A DNA stretch of 50,000 bases from Glandiceps talaboti (Eukaryota > Hemichordata > Enteropneusta > Spengelidae). This document shows, one piece after another, positions 11,501 to 24,600 of the stretch (positions are counted from its first letter, which is position 1; every line of letters begins with the position of its first letter). The position numbers and the translations under genes are program-made. Under the pieces are notes generated by a model. It saw nothing but the letters and a program-made list of their open reading frames with translations, was not told where the DNA came from and did no database searches. The stretch lies in NCBI RefSeq assembly GCF_964340395.1, contig NC_135555.1, positions 19,130,615 to 19,180,614 of the forward strand, in the 5' to 3' direction.

Positions 11501-14500
11501 TCTTAGCAGATTGATACTCACCGAGTTATATATTGTATTAATTTTGCATCATTATACGCTGCATGCATTCCATCTTAACCTTTCAGTCACCGATTAAATT
11601 TGTTTAAATTTTTATCAACGCATCCTATGACGTTTGCGTTTCTATGGTTACGTCCTACATTGATTGATAACGGTGCATGGATGTAGAACTGATACGTGGC
11701 TAAATACGGAGAGATATGTCTTGGTTATGGATCAAGCACAAAGGGGGCGGTCCCGGTACGTTTCGCCTATCATTCCCTGATAGACACAACAAACAAGTAT
11801 TTTTTAAGATAAAGAGATGTTTGCAGTCAAATCAGCTGTTCGGTTTCTTATGTTTTATTATGTAATTGTTTTTTATCAACTTGAGACGCCACGTTGAAAA
11901 TGTAAACAAATCACATCAGCTCTGGAGAAGTTGTTACGTATAAACAATGTACGTGGCATGGAAAGAGAGTTCTCATCGTTGGGAAGCAGTCGGATTTTAG
12001 GAGGTAATGGCATCCGCCCCTTCCCGTGAACCCCATGCCCCCCCCCCCTGTAAAAGCGTTTCCCAATCTGACATTGAGAACTAGACTGTCGACAGTCGCT
12101 CGCGCCTTTTTTGCCCAAAGTTTTATCTAAACTCCGATCCCGCGCAACACTAGTCTAATCGCAAATCGGTAATCTTTAGAATCCAAATTATTGTCACAAG
12201 CTTGGGCCTTCGCAATACGGCCCTCGAAATCAGTTTGCGATTATACTATTACTAGTGTTGCGCCGGACCGGAGTTTAGATAAAACGTATGGAAAAAAGGC
12301 GCGAGCGACTGTCGACAGTCTAATTGAGAACTACACGACGCTTTATCTAGTAGCTGAATGCCATTTGAAGTTTTAAAGTGAACAGAATACAGAATTAACT
12401 TATTCCCACAATGCAATTTGTCATTTTTTTCACAATTCCTCCATTTTTTTCTTCTCTTACGAAGAGAACACAATGGGGAAGGTGGGGGGGGGGGGGTAAT
12501 TTCGCCTCAGAATAAAACTGTTCTTGTGACTTTATTTACAATAACGATTTGTTGCCACGTCATAATCGGAAACACATACTTCCTTAAAGCTCAGTCTTTG
12601 ATTGGTAGAACATACATGGTACATCATGTTTTATGAAAGGACACGGAAGGAAAAGGTTAACGCCATTTGAACAGCGAAGTGGCTATTAAATAAATGAAAA
12701 TATTACTTAAAACACAGATACGTAAACGAAAAAAAAATGCGCAGTCGGGTTTGCCTACAATATTTTGATGCCCATACGGTTATACACCGTATACTGATTA
12801 CTGTTATACACGTAGTTGAAATCTAATATTTACATACATAAGACCACCTCGTGGATTAAAACGCGAATAGTATACTTGATAGGAATCTAAATTTAAAATG
12901 TCATCGAATCATACATGCATGGGAGATCACTAGCGTCACCAGCGAGAGGACCATGACGATTGCCACGTCACAAGACAGGTGGTGTGCACAGCGAAGACCT
13001 GCTAACTGATGCATACACGATGAATCTCTTTCGAAGCAAATACCAAAATGACTCACAGCCCTCCCCCGTAATATGTGTAAATATTTTAGCACATACACGT
13101 ACATTTTGCATGCTTGCGTAAACAGTGGCATCGAGTCGCGTGAATGCTTCGCCACTTTGGTACGTTGATGTGAACGTAAGTCGGAAGTTATACGGTAGGT
13201 TTTCGCTGATGTGATTCTATATGACAAGTCGCAGCGCTTTGATGTCTACAGAGTGCTACCTACATTTTAATTTTTTTTTCGATTTATTTTTGTTTTATCT
13301 TTTATTCTTATTTATTGTTGTTGGAGGGGGAGGGGGTATACCTACCACGGCTACAGCATCACTCTGTCCCATCTGAATTGGTGATAATACGGCAAAATAG
13401 GCTACGTTAACCAATACATAGATGACCGTTACCAACATCACTGATATGACAATAGCACGTGGCAAGTTCCTAAATTCAACAAGAAAGACATGGAGTTACC
13501 TACCAATATTGTAGTACACCATGTTTTGGCAAACAAATGTATAATGACGAATTCCAACAAGAACGACTTGTAAAAAATGCAGTCTTGCAATGAAACCTCG
13601 GGTCAGAGCTCCGAAGATTACCGAACAAAAGCCGAGGGTTGAAAAATACTCGGGTCGGACCCTCGATTGTACTTTCGGTGCAAAGCGATTGAATATCAGA
13701 AGCAAGACTAGCAGCCAGACTACGCCAAAATGTGGCCAAATATCCGACATTTGAAAAAAAAAAGTTTGGGGTTCTGACACATATGTATACGGTTGTACTT
13801 CGCATCGATGTCGCAACAATACATTGCAGATATTACAACACGCAAAGTAAACATCAATAAAAAGTTGTCATTTTAATTTGGACAACGATAACACCTGAAA
13901 GTACTGAATTTTATCTGAACCACAAACTAACAAAACTTACTTGTGTGGATTCTTCAATTCTTCTGTGACAAAGTTCAGGTAATTCCTGAAATAAATGGAA
14001 AACTATTATTATATTTGGCGTGTTATATTACTGTGAAGTAAAGACACCTACTCGGTACAATGTGAGTACAAATCATTCCACGTGTAGCACCACCTACCAA
14101 CGACTGGTTTACAGGATCGAAATTCGGATTAGCATAACCGCGTAGATATCAGGAATACTCACGGTAGGTCAGAATTCCAATGAAAATACACAGTCAATAA
14201 TATCTACAATTGAAGTAGTTTCGTCACCAATAGACAATCCTTATTTTCTTTTGTACGTGAAAAATGTATACAGTGCCCTTGACTGTATCGGTGTATTGCA
14301 ACTGAGTGCTTTGGAACAAATTCGATATTGTATTTTGTGTAAATTTGAAAATGTGTTCACAGGGGTTGGACTTCATTAGTTGCTACTCATCTAAATCAAA
14401 TCCCCTTTTTTTCTGGTATCGTGTGTATCTTATCAATATTTATATTTATGAAATTAAATGAATATTAATTTCTTTTAATAATTAGTATGCTGACATTTCG

Positions 14501-15628
14501 CAACTACAGATAGTCGGGGTGATTTTGCATTGTATGATTGATTGATGGTTATTTCGCACATTTTTTTTTTCAATAATTATATCACTTCAAAGCAAATATA
14601 TTTCAATCAATCAATCAATCAATCAAATTTGTGACACCGGGATATATCATGACCATTGTAATAATCAAATGGGTCACCTTAACATCTGTATTTTGCAATG
14701 CTGTAATCGTTTGCATTTTGTCTAGATTCGAGAAAAATAAACGAGGTCATATTTTGAACGAGATTAAACCAGGTCTTCCTGTAAAGTTCAATATCCGATC
14801 ATGAGTGACATAATTATAATCGAACCACTCATTACCACAGGGGGTCACCACCTATATCTGGTGGGAAGTGTCAAATTTCAAGGACTGAACAACGTTCGGA
14901 AGTACATGTAGTACGCCATAGTGTGTCAGGGTCAACAATCGTAGTAAAACACAGGCAACTTTCAAGACGCGTAGTCAGCAGAAAAAATTCTACTCTGACT
15001 TCCGAGAATGGAATGATCGACCTGTCGAGCCATTACTCGATAAGATTAGTACGGTTACTGTAAAACATAACGACTACTTTTAATCTACGAATTTTACGTA
15101 ACACTGGTGAAAAAGAGTAAACACTAATTATGCATCGTACGATATCTCAATTACATCATCCCACATAGACATTCATCAAATCAAGTCGTCCAACTTGTAG
15201 TAACTGAATACACACATAATCAACTGTTTACACAGATTGCAGATGCAGTGATAATACAGGACTGGATTCTGACCAAGAATGCATTCTCGGGAAGGGACAA
15301 AAGTCAGAACGTAGTCCCGTATAAATCACTTACTTCTACACTACGTGGCACTGTACTTACCATCCACCGTAAGCAAAGAGTCCAACATAGAAAGCCAGTA
15401 CAATTTTTCCGACGTCAGTTTGGGAATTAGCAAAACCATCCTGGAAGTTCTCAACTTTACCTGTGTACATGATTTAGAAGAAAGAACACGTTGTTGTTGG
15501 ATTATGTTTCTTAGTTTCTATGTAATCCCTCACACAACTTTGCGACTTTATTAATACCTGTACAAGTATGCATGTATGCTAGGATGTATGTATGTACGTA
15601 TGTATGTATGTATGTATGTATGTATGTA

Positions 15629-15680
<52 letters not shown>

Positions 15681-18600
15681 TAGGCAGGTAGGTAGGTAAA
15701 TATGTGTGTATGTATGTATGTATGTATGTATGTATGTATGTATGTATGTATGTATGTATGTATGTATGTATGTATGTATGCGTTTTTTGGTTTTGTCATT
15801 TTTTATATTAATTTAATTTAGTACCAAGACCGATCAAGTTCATTACTGACATTTTGATTATTGCTAAATGTATTAGCACAAATTAATCCCTTCTATACTT
15901 ATTCTTTCTTATTTTATAATTTATGCATGAACCTATTTTCCGTAGTGTCAAATGCAAAAATATATTTCATAGCTTTTTGTGTTCTTTCTAATGTCCACAT
16001 TCTGTATTGTGCTACCATATTCTGTACAAGCCCTGACGCTGTCGTCGTTAATAATGGGTCATTGACCCGGAGCTTATTATAATATAATAGAATAACTCAT
16101 ATTCATAACTATACCATTGTTGTTTGAATGTAGACATGTACATACGAAACAGTGCAGTGTGGGGGGCCATGCACCAATAGGAATTTCACGTGATCGTGTG
16201 TTCGTGCCACATGTTACTGTGAACGTATGTGTAGAGAGGATGGGGGAGAGGCAACGAGTCACAGTGGTCAGGGTATTGTATGTTAAGTTGATCGTCAGTC
16301 CATTGTATGTAAAACTACCTGGCCTTGATGTAAACTCAGAGATGCCGTCGCCTGTCAAACCGACAATCGGGGCTATCAATGTGTTTGTCCTTTGTTTTGA
16401 CAATGGTCGCATGTCACACCACACATGACAGTAGCGTCCTCATGTGATCATAATCGCACTATTTTGTAGATTAGCCATTGTTGTATTGGGGTAGAGGACG
16501 AATTAATTATCTGGCTAAATTCTTGTCTGTGCATAAACTAAGTCAAGTCAATAACCTAACTCAATGTTATCATGCCAGCTGCTAGGACAGATAAGCTTCC
16601 ACTTGAAGAGTTCTGATCTTAATGGTTACTACTATACTACAAAATTTAAGCAACACATAGTAATTATCAAATCGTAATTAGGCCTAAAGTGTCGACAGAT
16701 TGACTATCATAGCGCTTCAGGTCACAGTTTTATTTCATTCGAAAGATGTATTTTCATAAATCAGAGGCTATCTATTTTACCGGGGTATGTCTAAAAATGA
16801 CCTGTACACGGGACGAGATATTTTGGTTGTCTTGGTTTCATCTCGTCAAAATGTACCATCGGAATCGAAAAAAAATGTCGACGACGGTGGAATTTTGAAG
16901 AGAAATTAATGATGCATAATTTGTTAAAAACTAACTGTACAATATTTATCGCGGTTGTATGGGCTACAGCTCCATGTGTTTACTGTTACAGTACTTGTAA
17001 CATTGAGTATCTAAGCCATGAATTATGCATTTGACCTTGAATCTAAAATGAACGTGACGGGATTCTATAAAAGACTGACAGGTACATGTTCAAGACTGTG
17101 TTGGGGTATGCAACCCTAAATTGACGATCGAATCAAGTGCGGAATATTCAAATCCAGTGTAAACATGCGCAAGGTTAAATACCGTTATAGAAACGCACGT
17201 TGCTTGGCAACACACTTCACAAAATGATAACTACAAAGCATTGGTAGAAAAAAATCATCAAAACTTCGATATTTTAAGACCATCTGCACGTGGCATGCTT
17301 TTATCCTTGAAAAAGTGACAGGTGATGTGCTGATGACGTCATCCTTTCAAAATCCTATATTACCGGTACTGCAGTGACGTAAGAGGCATGTCGCAATGGT
17401 TAACTGTGCATACGCTAGAAAAATTATTATTTCAGATCATGTAATTGGGAATGTAGAAATCCCACTGAATATAATATATAAAGAGCCCTGACAAACACTG
17501 TCTCAAAAGCAAACTGAACCTGCGAATGATGAATGGCCTCACCGCTCCAAGTCTCTAAATACAATCGACGTATAAAGTGACCTACGGGAATCATTTAGTA
17601 AAGAACGCTTAATCCGGTCAACGATATGCGAAGACGAGCAAGAAAACTCAGAATATAGCACCCACGTCGACTGACATCATCCGTACATCGTACATGTGTT
17701 TACAGTCTCACGAGGGAAATTTGAGTTGACCCTATCTTCATTGCCTTGACCCTCAAACAGTACCATATGTCTGTAAACTTACAATTACAATCAATAATAT
17801 ATGTACTATAACACAAGAAATATTCCAAGCATGATTGGTCTGTATCATTGTAAAACTAAAAATTTCTTCATTGCAGCACAGACGAGTAAGGTTTCTTACT
17901 TGTCTGTGATTCTAGCGTCCATTTCTGTATTTCAAATTTTCAGAGTTCAACTTGACTACATATATCCCCAAATACATCCCACACACCCACCCCATCCCAC
18001 AATGGCATACCGCTTTTCATGTAGACTCGCACGTCACTAAATACATGCATCCATCCATCCATCCATCCATCCATGCATGGTCGTACTTATGTACGTACGT
18101 ATGCACATACACACACACATATACATACATACATACATACATACATACATACATACATACATCCATCCATCCATGGTCGTACTTATGTACGTACGTATGC
18201 ACATACACACACATATACATACATACATACATACATACTGTATGTATGTATGTATGTATGTATGTATGATACATACATACATACATACATACATACATAC
18301 ATACATACACACACATATACACACACACATACATACATACATACATACATACATACATACATAGACAGATAAACAAACAAATGTAAATAAGTAAACAAAC
18401 AAACAAACAAACAAACAAACAGACAGACAGTCTGTCTGTCAGTTAAAGAATCAAACAAACAATCAATCAAACAAACAAACAAACAAACAAACAAACACAC
18501 AAACAAACAAACAAACAGACTTGTACGGGACTTGTACATCTGGTAAGACAGCAATGACATTCTTTATACATACTTTCCCCCACTTTACAATATCCTCGGG

Positions 18601-21600
18601 TAATAAATGGTTTATATAGAACACTAGCAGGAAAGTAGATGTAACCTCGCTGATCCTTTATATGTGTATTCTAGCGTAGAAAATCTACCAAGGCTTAAAT
18701 GCAACCAGCGTGAAAGTGGTAATGAATAATGTGTCTTTTCATTGGCTACCGAATGTAACATTTAAATAATAGAACAGTATTTTCTTTTCTTTTGTTACTT
18801 CTTTTCCGAAATGACAGCATTTATTGATTAATCGTTACTATTGAAAACCGCTCTAACCACGTGTCTTGTGGCGGGAAAGTTGTATGGAAAACTAGATTAC
18901 AACCATCGCCACCAGACAATGCGTCCTTGTTATGACCTTTCACTTTCTCGTAAACGCGATTTCAATGGAAACCTAAAATTCTTTTCAAACCTAGAATGTC
19001 GTCAGGGTTTCTGCATCAGTCATCGGGCACGTGTCACGGTGGTTGCACTTTGTCATTTGAATTTAGAAAGAACATGTGACGGCCTTCCCAAACGATAGCT
19101 CAACTCCGAACTCGCTCATCGACTATCAGTGTATCACAACATGACTGTACCGATTTGTACAGTACAGTTTAAAGGATCCACATTTCCGAATGTTTAATAT
19201 ACACTTGGACATCTTACCATGCACACTTGTTCTTTCGCAAAAGTAACACCCATTCATTCATCCATCGATCATTCCATTCACACTCCATCCCACTCGTCAG
19301 AAAAGTCGTTTTGTGACGTAGACAAAGCCCCCTCTGTGTATCTGTGTGAAAATTTCCAGACACCTATCACTAACCATAGACCCTGGGTCTATGCACTAAC
19401 TAAACACGCACAATATGTTGTTTGTGTAGGTGATCCATACCGAGGTGCCTTTTGTCTCTCCGAGTTCAAGGTTCTTGTTTTGGGAAGGGTCAACGACATG
19501 CAAGACTGCGTTTAAACAATGTGACCCATCAGTGAACCTGAACTTATACAGGTGATACTGTCAACAACATGTAATTTTGAAGTTATCAGGTCGTCACAAT
19601 CTTCTGTGCTAGACGACCAATTAACGAAATCGATTTGACCGAAAGAATACATTAGAATACCACACTAAATCTACATCAATTCCGATGTCACCAACAAAGG
19701 TATTAATATAAAGTGTGGGAAACCACGTTGATTTGACTGCGTTTTCTCTCTCTTTGAGGCCAGGGTTAATAAGGACGATGGAGAACAAACTATGCAGTTA
19801 CGGGTTAGGGCCATTAGCATCCACAAAAGATAAACGGCGGTGTCCCCAAAGCCCAAACAGATATACATGTTTTTGCGGTTTGAGGACCACCCGTTTTTCA
19901 AAGAGATAAGTCGTACTCCGTCAAAGTATGTACGAAATCATTAGACATTATCATCCCCTCCTTTTTGCCTGCGTCATCTGAAAGTTGAAATCGCCTAATG
20001 ACATGTATGGTCATGGTTGGTGTATGCGTCGATCGATCACTTGCAAACAGTCACAGTCACATGGCCTGGCAATGTCAATTTTCTCGCCACGAATCAGAAA
20101 TAACTTTCTATTAATAGTGGTAAAGGAGATGAGAAGACCGATGGAATGGACAATGCGACTGGCCTTGTCACTGTCAAATAAAACAAGCTGCTGGCATACC
20201 GCAGACAAGGGGATGTCTGATACAGGTCTATCTACAGAATTGGGGCAAAGGGTCTGAAGATCTCTGAAGCATCACAATTTTCATACCGGTCTCGTTTCCA
20301 ACAAGTAACTCTCCAAAAATAGTCGACAGGCCATCATACATTTGCTAATTCACCACGACTATGTAAATATACGCAATATACTACTATAGTTATATGGACC
20401 TAAACAACCGTGGTAAAATAAATACTAACTGTCCCCAGAAGGGTGAGAGACCGTCCAGAAAAGTACTCTCCCAGCCGATTGCTTTGACGTCAATCCTGAA
20501 CTAATATGTTGAGAATGTGGCGACCAATTAGATAAATATAAGCATAGCGGTGATATTTTCCTCTTTGCAACGAACACAAGATATTTATAGATGGGGAATT
20601 CATCTGTCTGTTGCGTCATTTCCAATCAATTAAAAGAGATACTACCAGTCATCGAAACCTTAATGAGAATGGAATAGACAAAGTTTCTTCTCAGCATGTA
20701 TGGTCATCGCTCGGTGGATGTAAAATTGAGACAGTGCTCATAAGGCAATACGGATTTCTCGCCGAAAAATATCCCCAAATTATCTATGTTAGTATAGTAG
20801 CGCATATAATCCCGGTCCCTTTGGCAACTTAAGGGCAATAAACTGTTTTATAACCCATGCGGTGTCTGGGTCATTCAAACAATCAATCATTCTACTGATA
20901 GCTAAGATCATAGAGCACAGTACACGCTCCTCTTGTATTTTCCATGGATACGACGTATATGTTGTCCAGGCCGAGATTTGCCTCTGTTTTAATAACTAGC
21001 AGTATCTTTTTAATTGATTGGAAATGACGTAACAGACAGATCCCCATCTATAAATATTTCGCATCCGATGCAAAGTGAAATAAAACAGTTTATTTTCCTT
21101 CAGTTGCCAAAGGGACCGAGATTATATGCTCTACCAAACAGACTAACATAGATAATTTGGGTATATTTTCTCGGCGATGAACCCTTATTGCGTAATGGAC
21201 ACTGTCTCCATATAACATCCACCGATCGCAAGAGATAATACATTGTACATGCCGAGAAGAAATTTCGTCTGTTCCTGTTGCTTCGGCGCCGAATTCGTGT
21301 TTTGATCTGACTCCTGAGAACCACACTACATACAGGCATGTCCATCCATACATACATCCATACATCCATACATACATACATACATACATACATACATACA
21401 TACATACATACACACCTCGCACTGTGCCATACATGAACGCTTGTCCATTTACAATTTGAGGAGAAAATGAAATTGGGAGGAGATGGTTTGTTGGACTTTT
21501 ATATGTACATGACCTTTAAAAATGTTCACATGGCATGATTCGATATATAATACTCGTAATACCAATCATACGTGTCTATCCTTCCTTCAGTGTACATGGT

Positions 21601-24600
21601 ATTAGGAATGCAAATGTAACCTTTGAATGTACCAAAATTTGGATTCTAAAGGGCACCGGTTTCAAAACATGCTATTCTTAGCCGAGGACATTACATCCCT
21701 ACATGCTAGCAAAGCTAACACGACCTAAAAACGTTCAACACCCTTAAAACTACAAACAATATAACAGTCATATTGCACCGGCACTCAGACACGAACACTG
21801 GCTAAAGTGACGCATCGATTACTTAGATGTCGATCATAAGCTTATCCACGTATCAAATTAATATTCGTACACCTAAAAGATGCAGATTGAGAATTGTGTG
21901 TAAGTGAATGTAAAGTCAGAACATGTAAACGTCAAGGACGCCTTTTCGAGTGGTGACCTTCATTTTCATCTGTTTGGGTTCAAGTGACCTCATTCACTGA
22001 GTCGCAGGCTACTGCCATAGTGATTCTGTGAAGCGTAACTATATACGATCAGTCACATGTCCAACGACATTCAACACCGCATACATGAGAAACGGGGAGC
22101 CACTCCAACAGCTATACAATAAAACTCATTCTCAAACCGCGATGGTCTCTATATCAAAGGACCCCTTTGTACACCCTTTGTTTGCTTTTCAAGTGCCAAA
22201 ATACGGATAGTTTCGTTGTGTAACAGTGCAAAAATATTCTCATCTGTGTGTGTTTGAAAGTTTGAAACATTTATTACTTTCGAAAAAAATAGTGTGCAAA
22301 TAAGTCGAGAATTATGACTAGAAGGGAAAGGTCAGTACTAAGAGAATCTGAAGTAGGTTTAGCGTTTGATTTGAAAAAAGAACAGCATACTCACCCATGC
22401 CAATCTGCACAAGACCGGTGATAATAATGATTATTAAGGCTAAGACTTTGGCAACTGTGAAGACATCCTGTACCCTTGTAGCCCAGCGTACACTGAGACA
22501 GTTCACATAGGTTAGGATACCTGTAAAAGATAAAATCAGAACTTAGGAGTCATTGAGTGTGTGTTTTTGTTACAAGTATAATACAAGACGATACAAAAAG
22601 CCATGTTGCTGAAAATCCTCTCTCATGAAAATCAATATGAGATCTCAGTATAAACAGAACAGAGAGAACTATGTGATTCAGAAAGCTGAGTATCTCAACC
22701 AGTATTTGCTTTGTCTCTCATCCTATTTGATTATTACGTCTATGGTACAGTAAAATACCACACTATGGGAAACGTGATAATTTTACTCATTTCTGTGAGA
22801 GAAAACATGTAGTTGAAAATTCAACACTGCTATTAAACATGTTCAATAGTGACCCAGGCTAAAGGACCAGTGATTTACGAGATATCAGATATGGAAAAGC
22901 CTGCTCCGGAGATTAATAATTGATTCTATGATGAAGATAACCATATTTTTAGTTTGTGTTTTTATATGGGTGAAAAGTGGCTACCACACGTCAGACATTG
23001 CATTGTGACAAATCTCTAGTGTGTCAACATCGGAATGGTGTCTCGACCCAACTTTGGTCCAGTAAAACCTTCAGAGGTAGATGACCTTGATGGCCTATGT
23101 TTGTTCTAGAAACGTTTCAACTTTAAATATCTTTTATCAGTCATATCCAGACGGTAGGGGGGTCAGGGCTGCGAATCGTATCTATAGAAGCGACAGGCAG
23201 TATTATCGCGTGATACCATGGATGATACATTGCCAGATATCACCAGCTTCGCGTGTATGTCCTTGTAACTTATTGGGTATGATAAGCCTCAAGGGTTGTG
23301 TCACGATGTAAGTTTTCAAATAAAGTTCAGTACATAAATGTCTTAACTTTGCTACTAGGTTCACACTTGACTTGGGTTTTTTGGTGCGGAAACACCTGAG
23401 CATATTTTAACTTTTGAGTGTTGTAAATAGATTTACTCCTGTGTCTGTAAACACACCGTCTGAGGTGGGTGTCATAGTTACCAAAATGAATGAGCTCATA
23501 GCTTTGCACGTCAATTTCTGTAGCAACTACCAAGTAGCCTACTTGAACCATTTATTTATATATGTACGACAAAGTACACAGTAGCAAACATCCATCCCTT
23601 GGTAGTATTATGTATGTGTCAGCATAAAGTGTTCATCGTTTTCATATTGTCAAGTCTTGATGCGTTTGGACAGGACAAGAAGTTGCCATTTTTCTTCCAA
23701 AATGAGTTACAGAAATCATACTGAAGTCATGTAATATATGTCTTTCATATTATACCTGACCATACAGACATAGAAATGTCATAAAGATATTAAATTAAAT
23801 GACAAGAAAGCAGATCGAGTAAGAATTCCAGATAGATGATGTACGAGATCCAACATTGCGTCAATTCGAAAACTGAAGAATGGTGTCTTGAATACAAGGT
23901 TTGTTTTAATCAAAAAGTCACTAAAGAGGCTTACAGAATACGAGGCTCAGAATTCGACAATGAATCTGTGATAATAAACAGTGCGATAGGTGTGTTGCCA
24001 GCGACCTTAACCTGACACTGAGAAAAATGATCACTTAGATAAAGGTATTCTTTACATTTGTATAAGTGGATTCTCTTCATAAGAATCGCCTCTCCATTAC
24101 AGTCTTCTCACAAGTGTAATGGATGTTAAATATATTATACATGCAAGTTGCAATCACTTACATGCTTATGTTTCTTTTTTTGTAAGTTCGCTCAAAGTAA
24201 CTGATACTTTATCAACGTTTGCATATATTTTAATCACTTTATGATATCTAGATCACTTTATGGTGAGTAAGAATTCCAGATATATATATAAATAAATTGC
24301 AACGTCGTTATACTATTACTCGTGTGATGTGACATTACAATTGTGAAATACTAAACTGTAATTCTACACCGAGGGTGGGAAATGAAATTAGTACAATTTG
24401 AATCATTCTCTAGTATTTTAGAGTGGGATGAACTACGACTGTTCATCAAAGATTACATGTATCAATCAATCGTACTATTGGAATGACATTTCACAAATCT
24501 ACGATAAAATCACTATGTGATTCATTGATGGATACAGAATCGACAACTTCAGAGCTATATTTAGGTTTAACTAGTATGTCTCTTTGCGTTTTCTTTGTTG

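Larger units (their letters stand above)
7367..13345 (-). other. Intron 5 of the SLC7 gene (6.0 kb)
   Basis: Long intron between exons 5 and 6 with several short inverted-repeat elements: 8653-8694, 9018-9127, 9173-9215, 11328-11534 and 12073-12331. There is also a (TTTA)n tract at about 10541-10580 and a poly-G run near 12483-12496. Open frames up to about 100 codons (for example 12901-13227 minus) show no family features and look like chance. Confidence 0.85.
15461..22394 (-). other. Intron 2 of the SLC7 gene (6.9 kb)
   Basis: Long intron with (TATG)n/(GT)n at 15571-15780, a complex ATAC/ATCC/AAAC microsatellite block at 18040-18530, a small palindrome at 19368-19400, a permuted inverted duplication at 20580-21284, and (ATAC)n at about 21340-21412. 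Open frames at 16077-16428 and 18841-19515 lack recognisable features. Confidence 0.85.

Noticed and set aside
12901-13227. 108-codon minus-strand frame near exon 5
   Set aside because: Lies in an intron, not in phase with the gene, and has no family-like residues.
13496-13819. Two overlapping minus-strand frames of 101-107 codons
   Set aside because: They fill intron 4 between two well-supported exons and resemble nothing known.
16077-16428. Overlapping 103- and 115-codon frames on opposite strands
   Set aside because: Both strands are open over the same bases, no recognisable domain, no splice context.
18040-18530. CRISPR-like array
   Set aside because: The repeats are simple tetranucleotides without spacers, in an animal genome.
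18017-18560. Several frames of 95-133 codons
   Set aside because: They are repeats of HTYI/MYVC-type residues from ATAC and AAAC arrays, not proteins.
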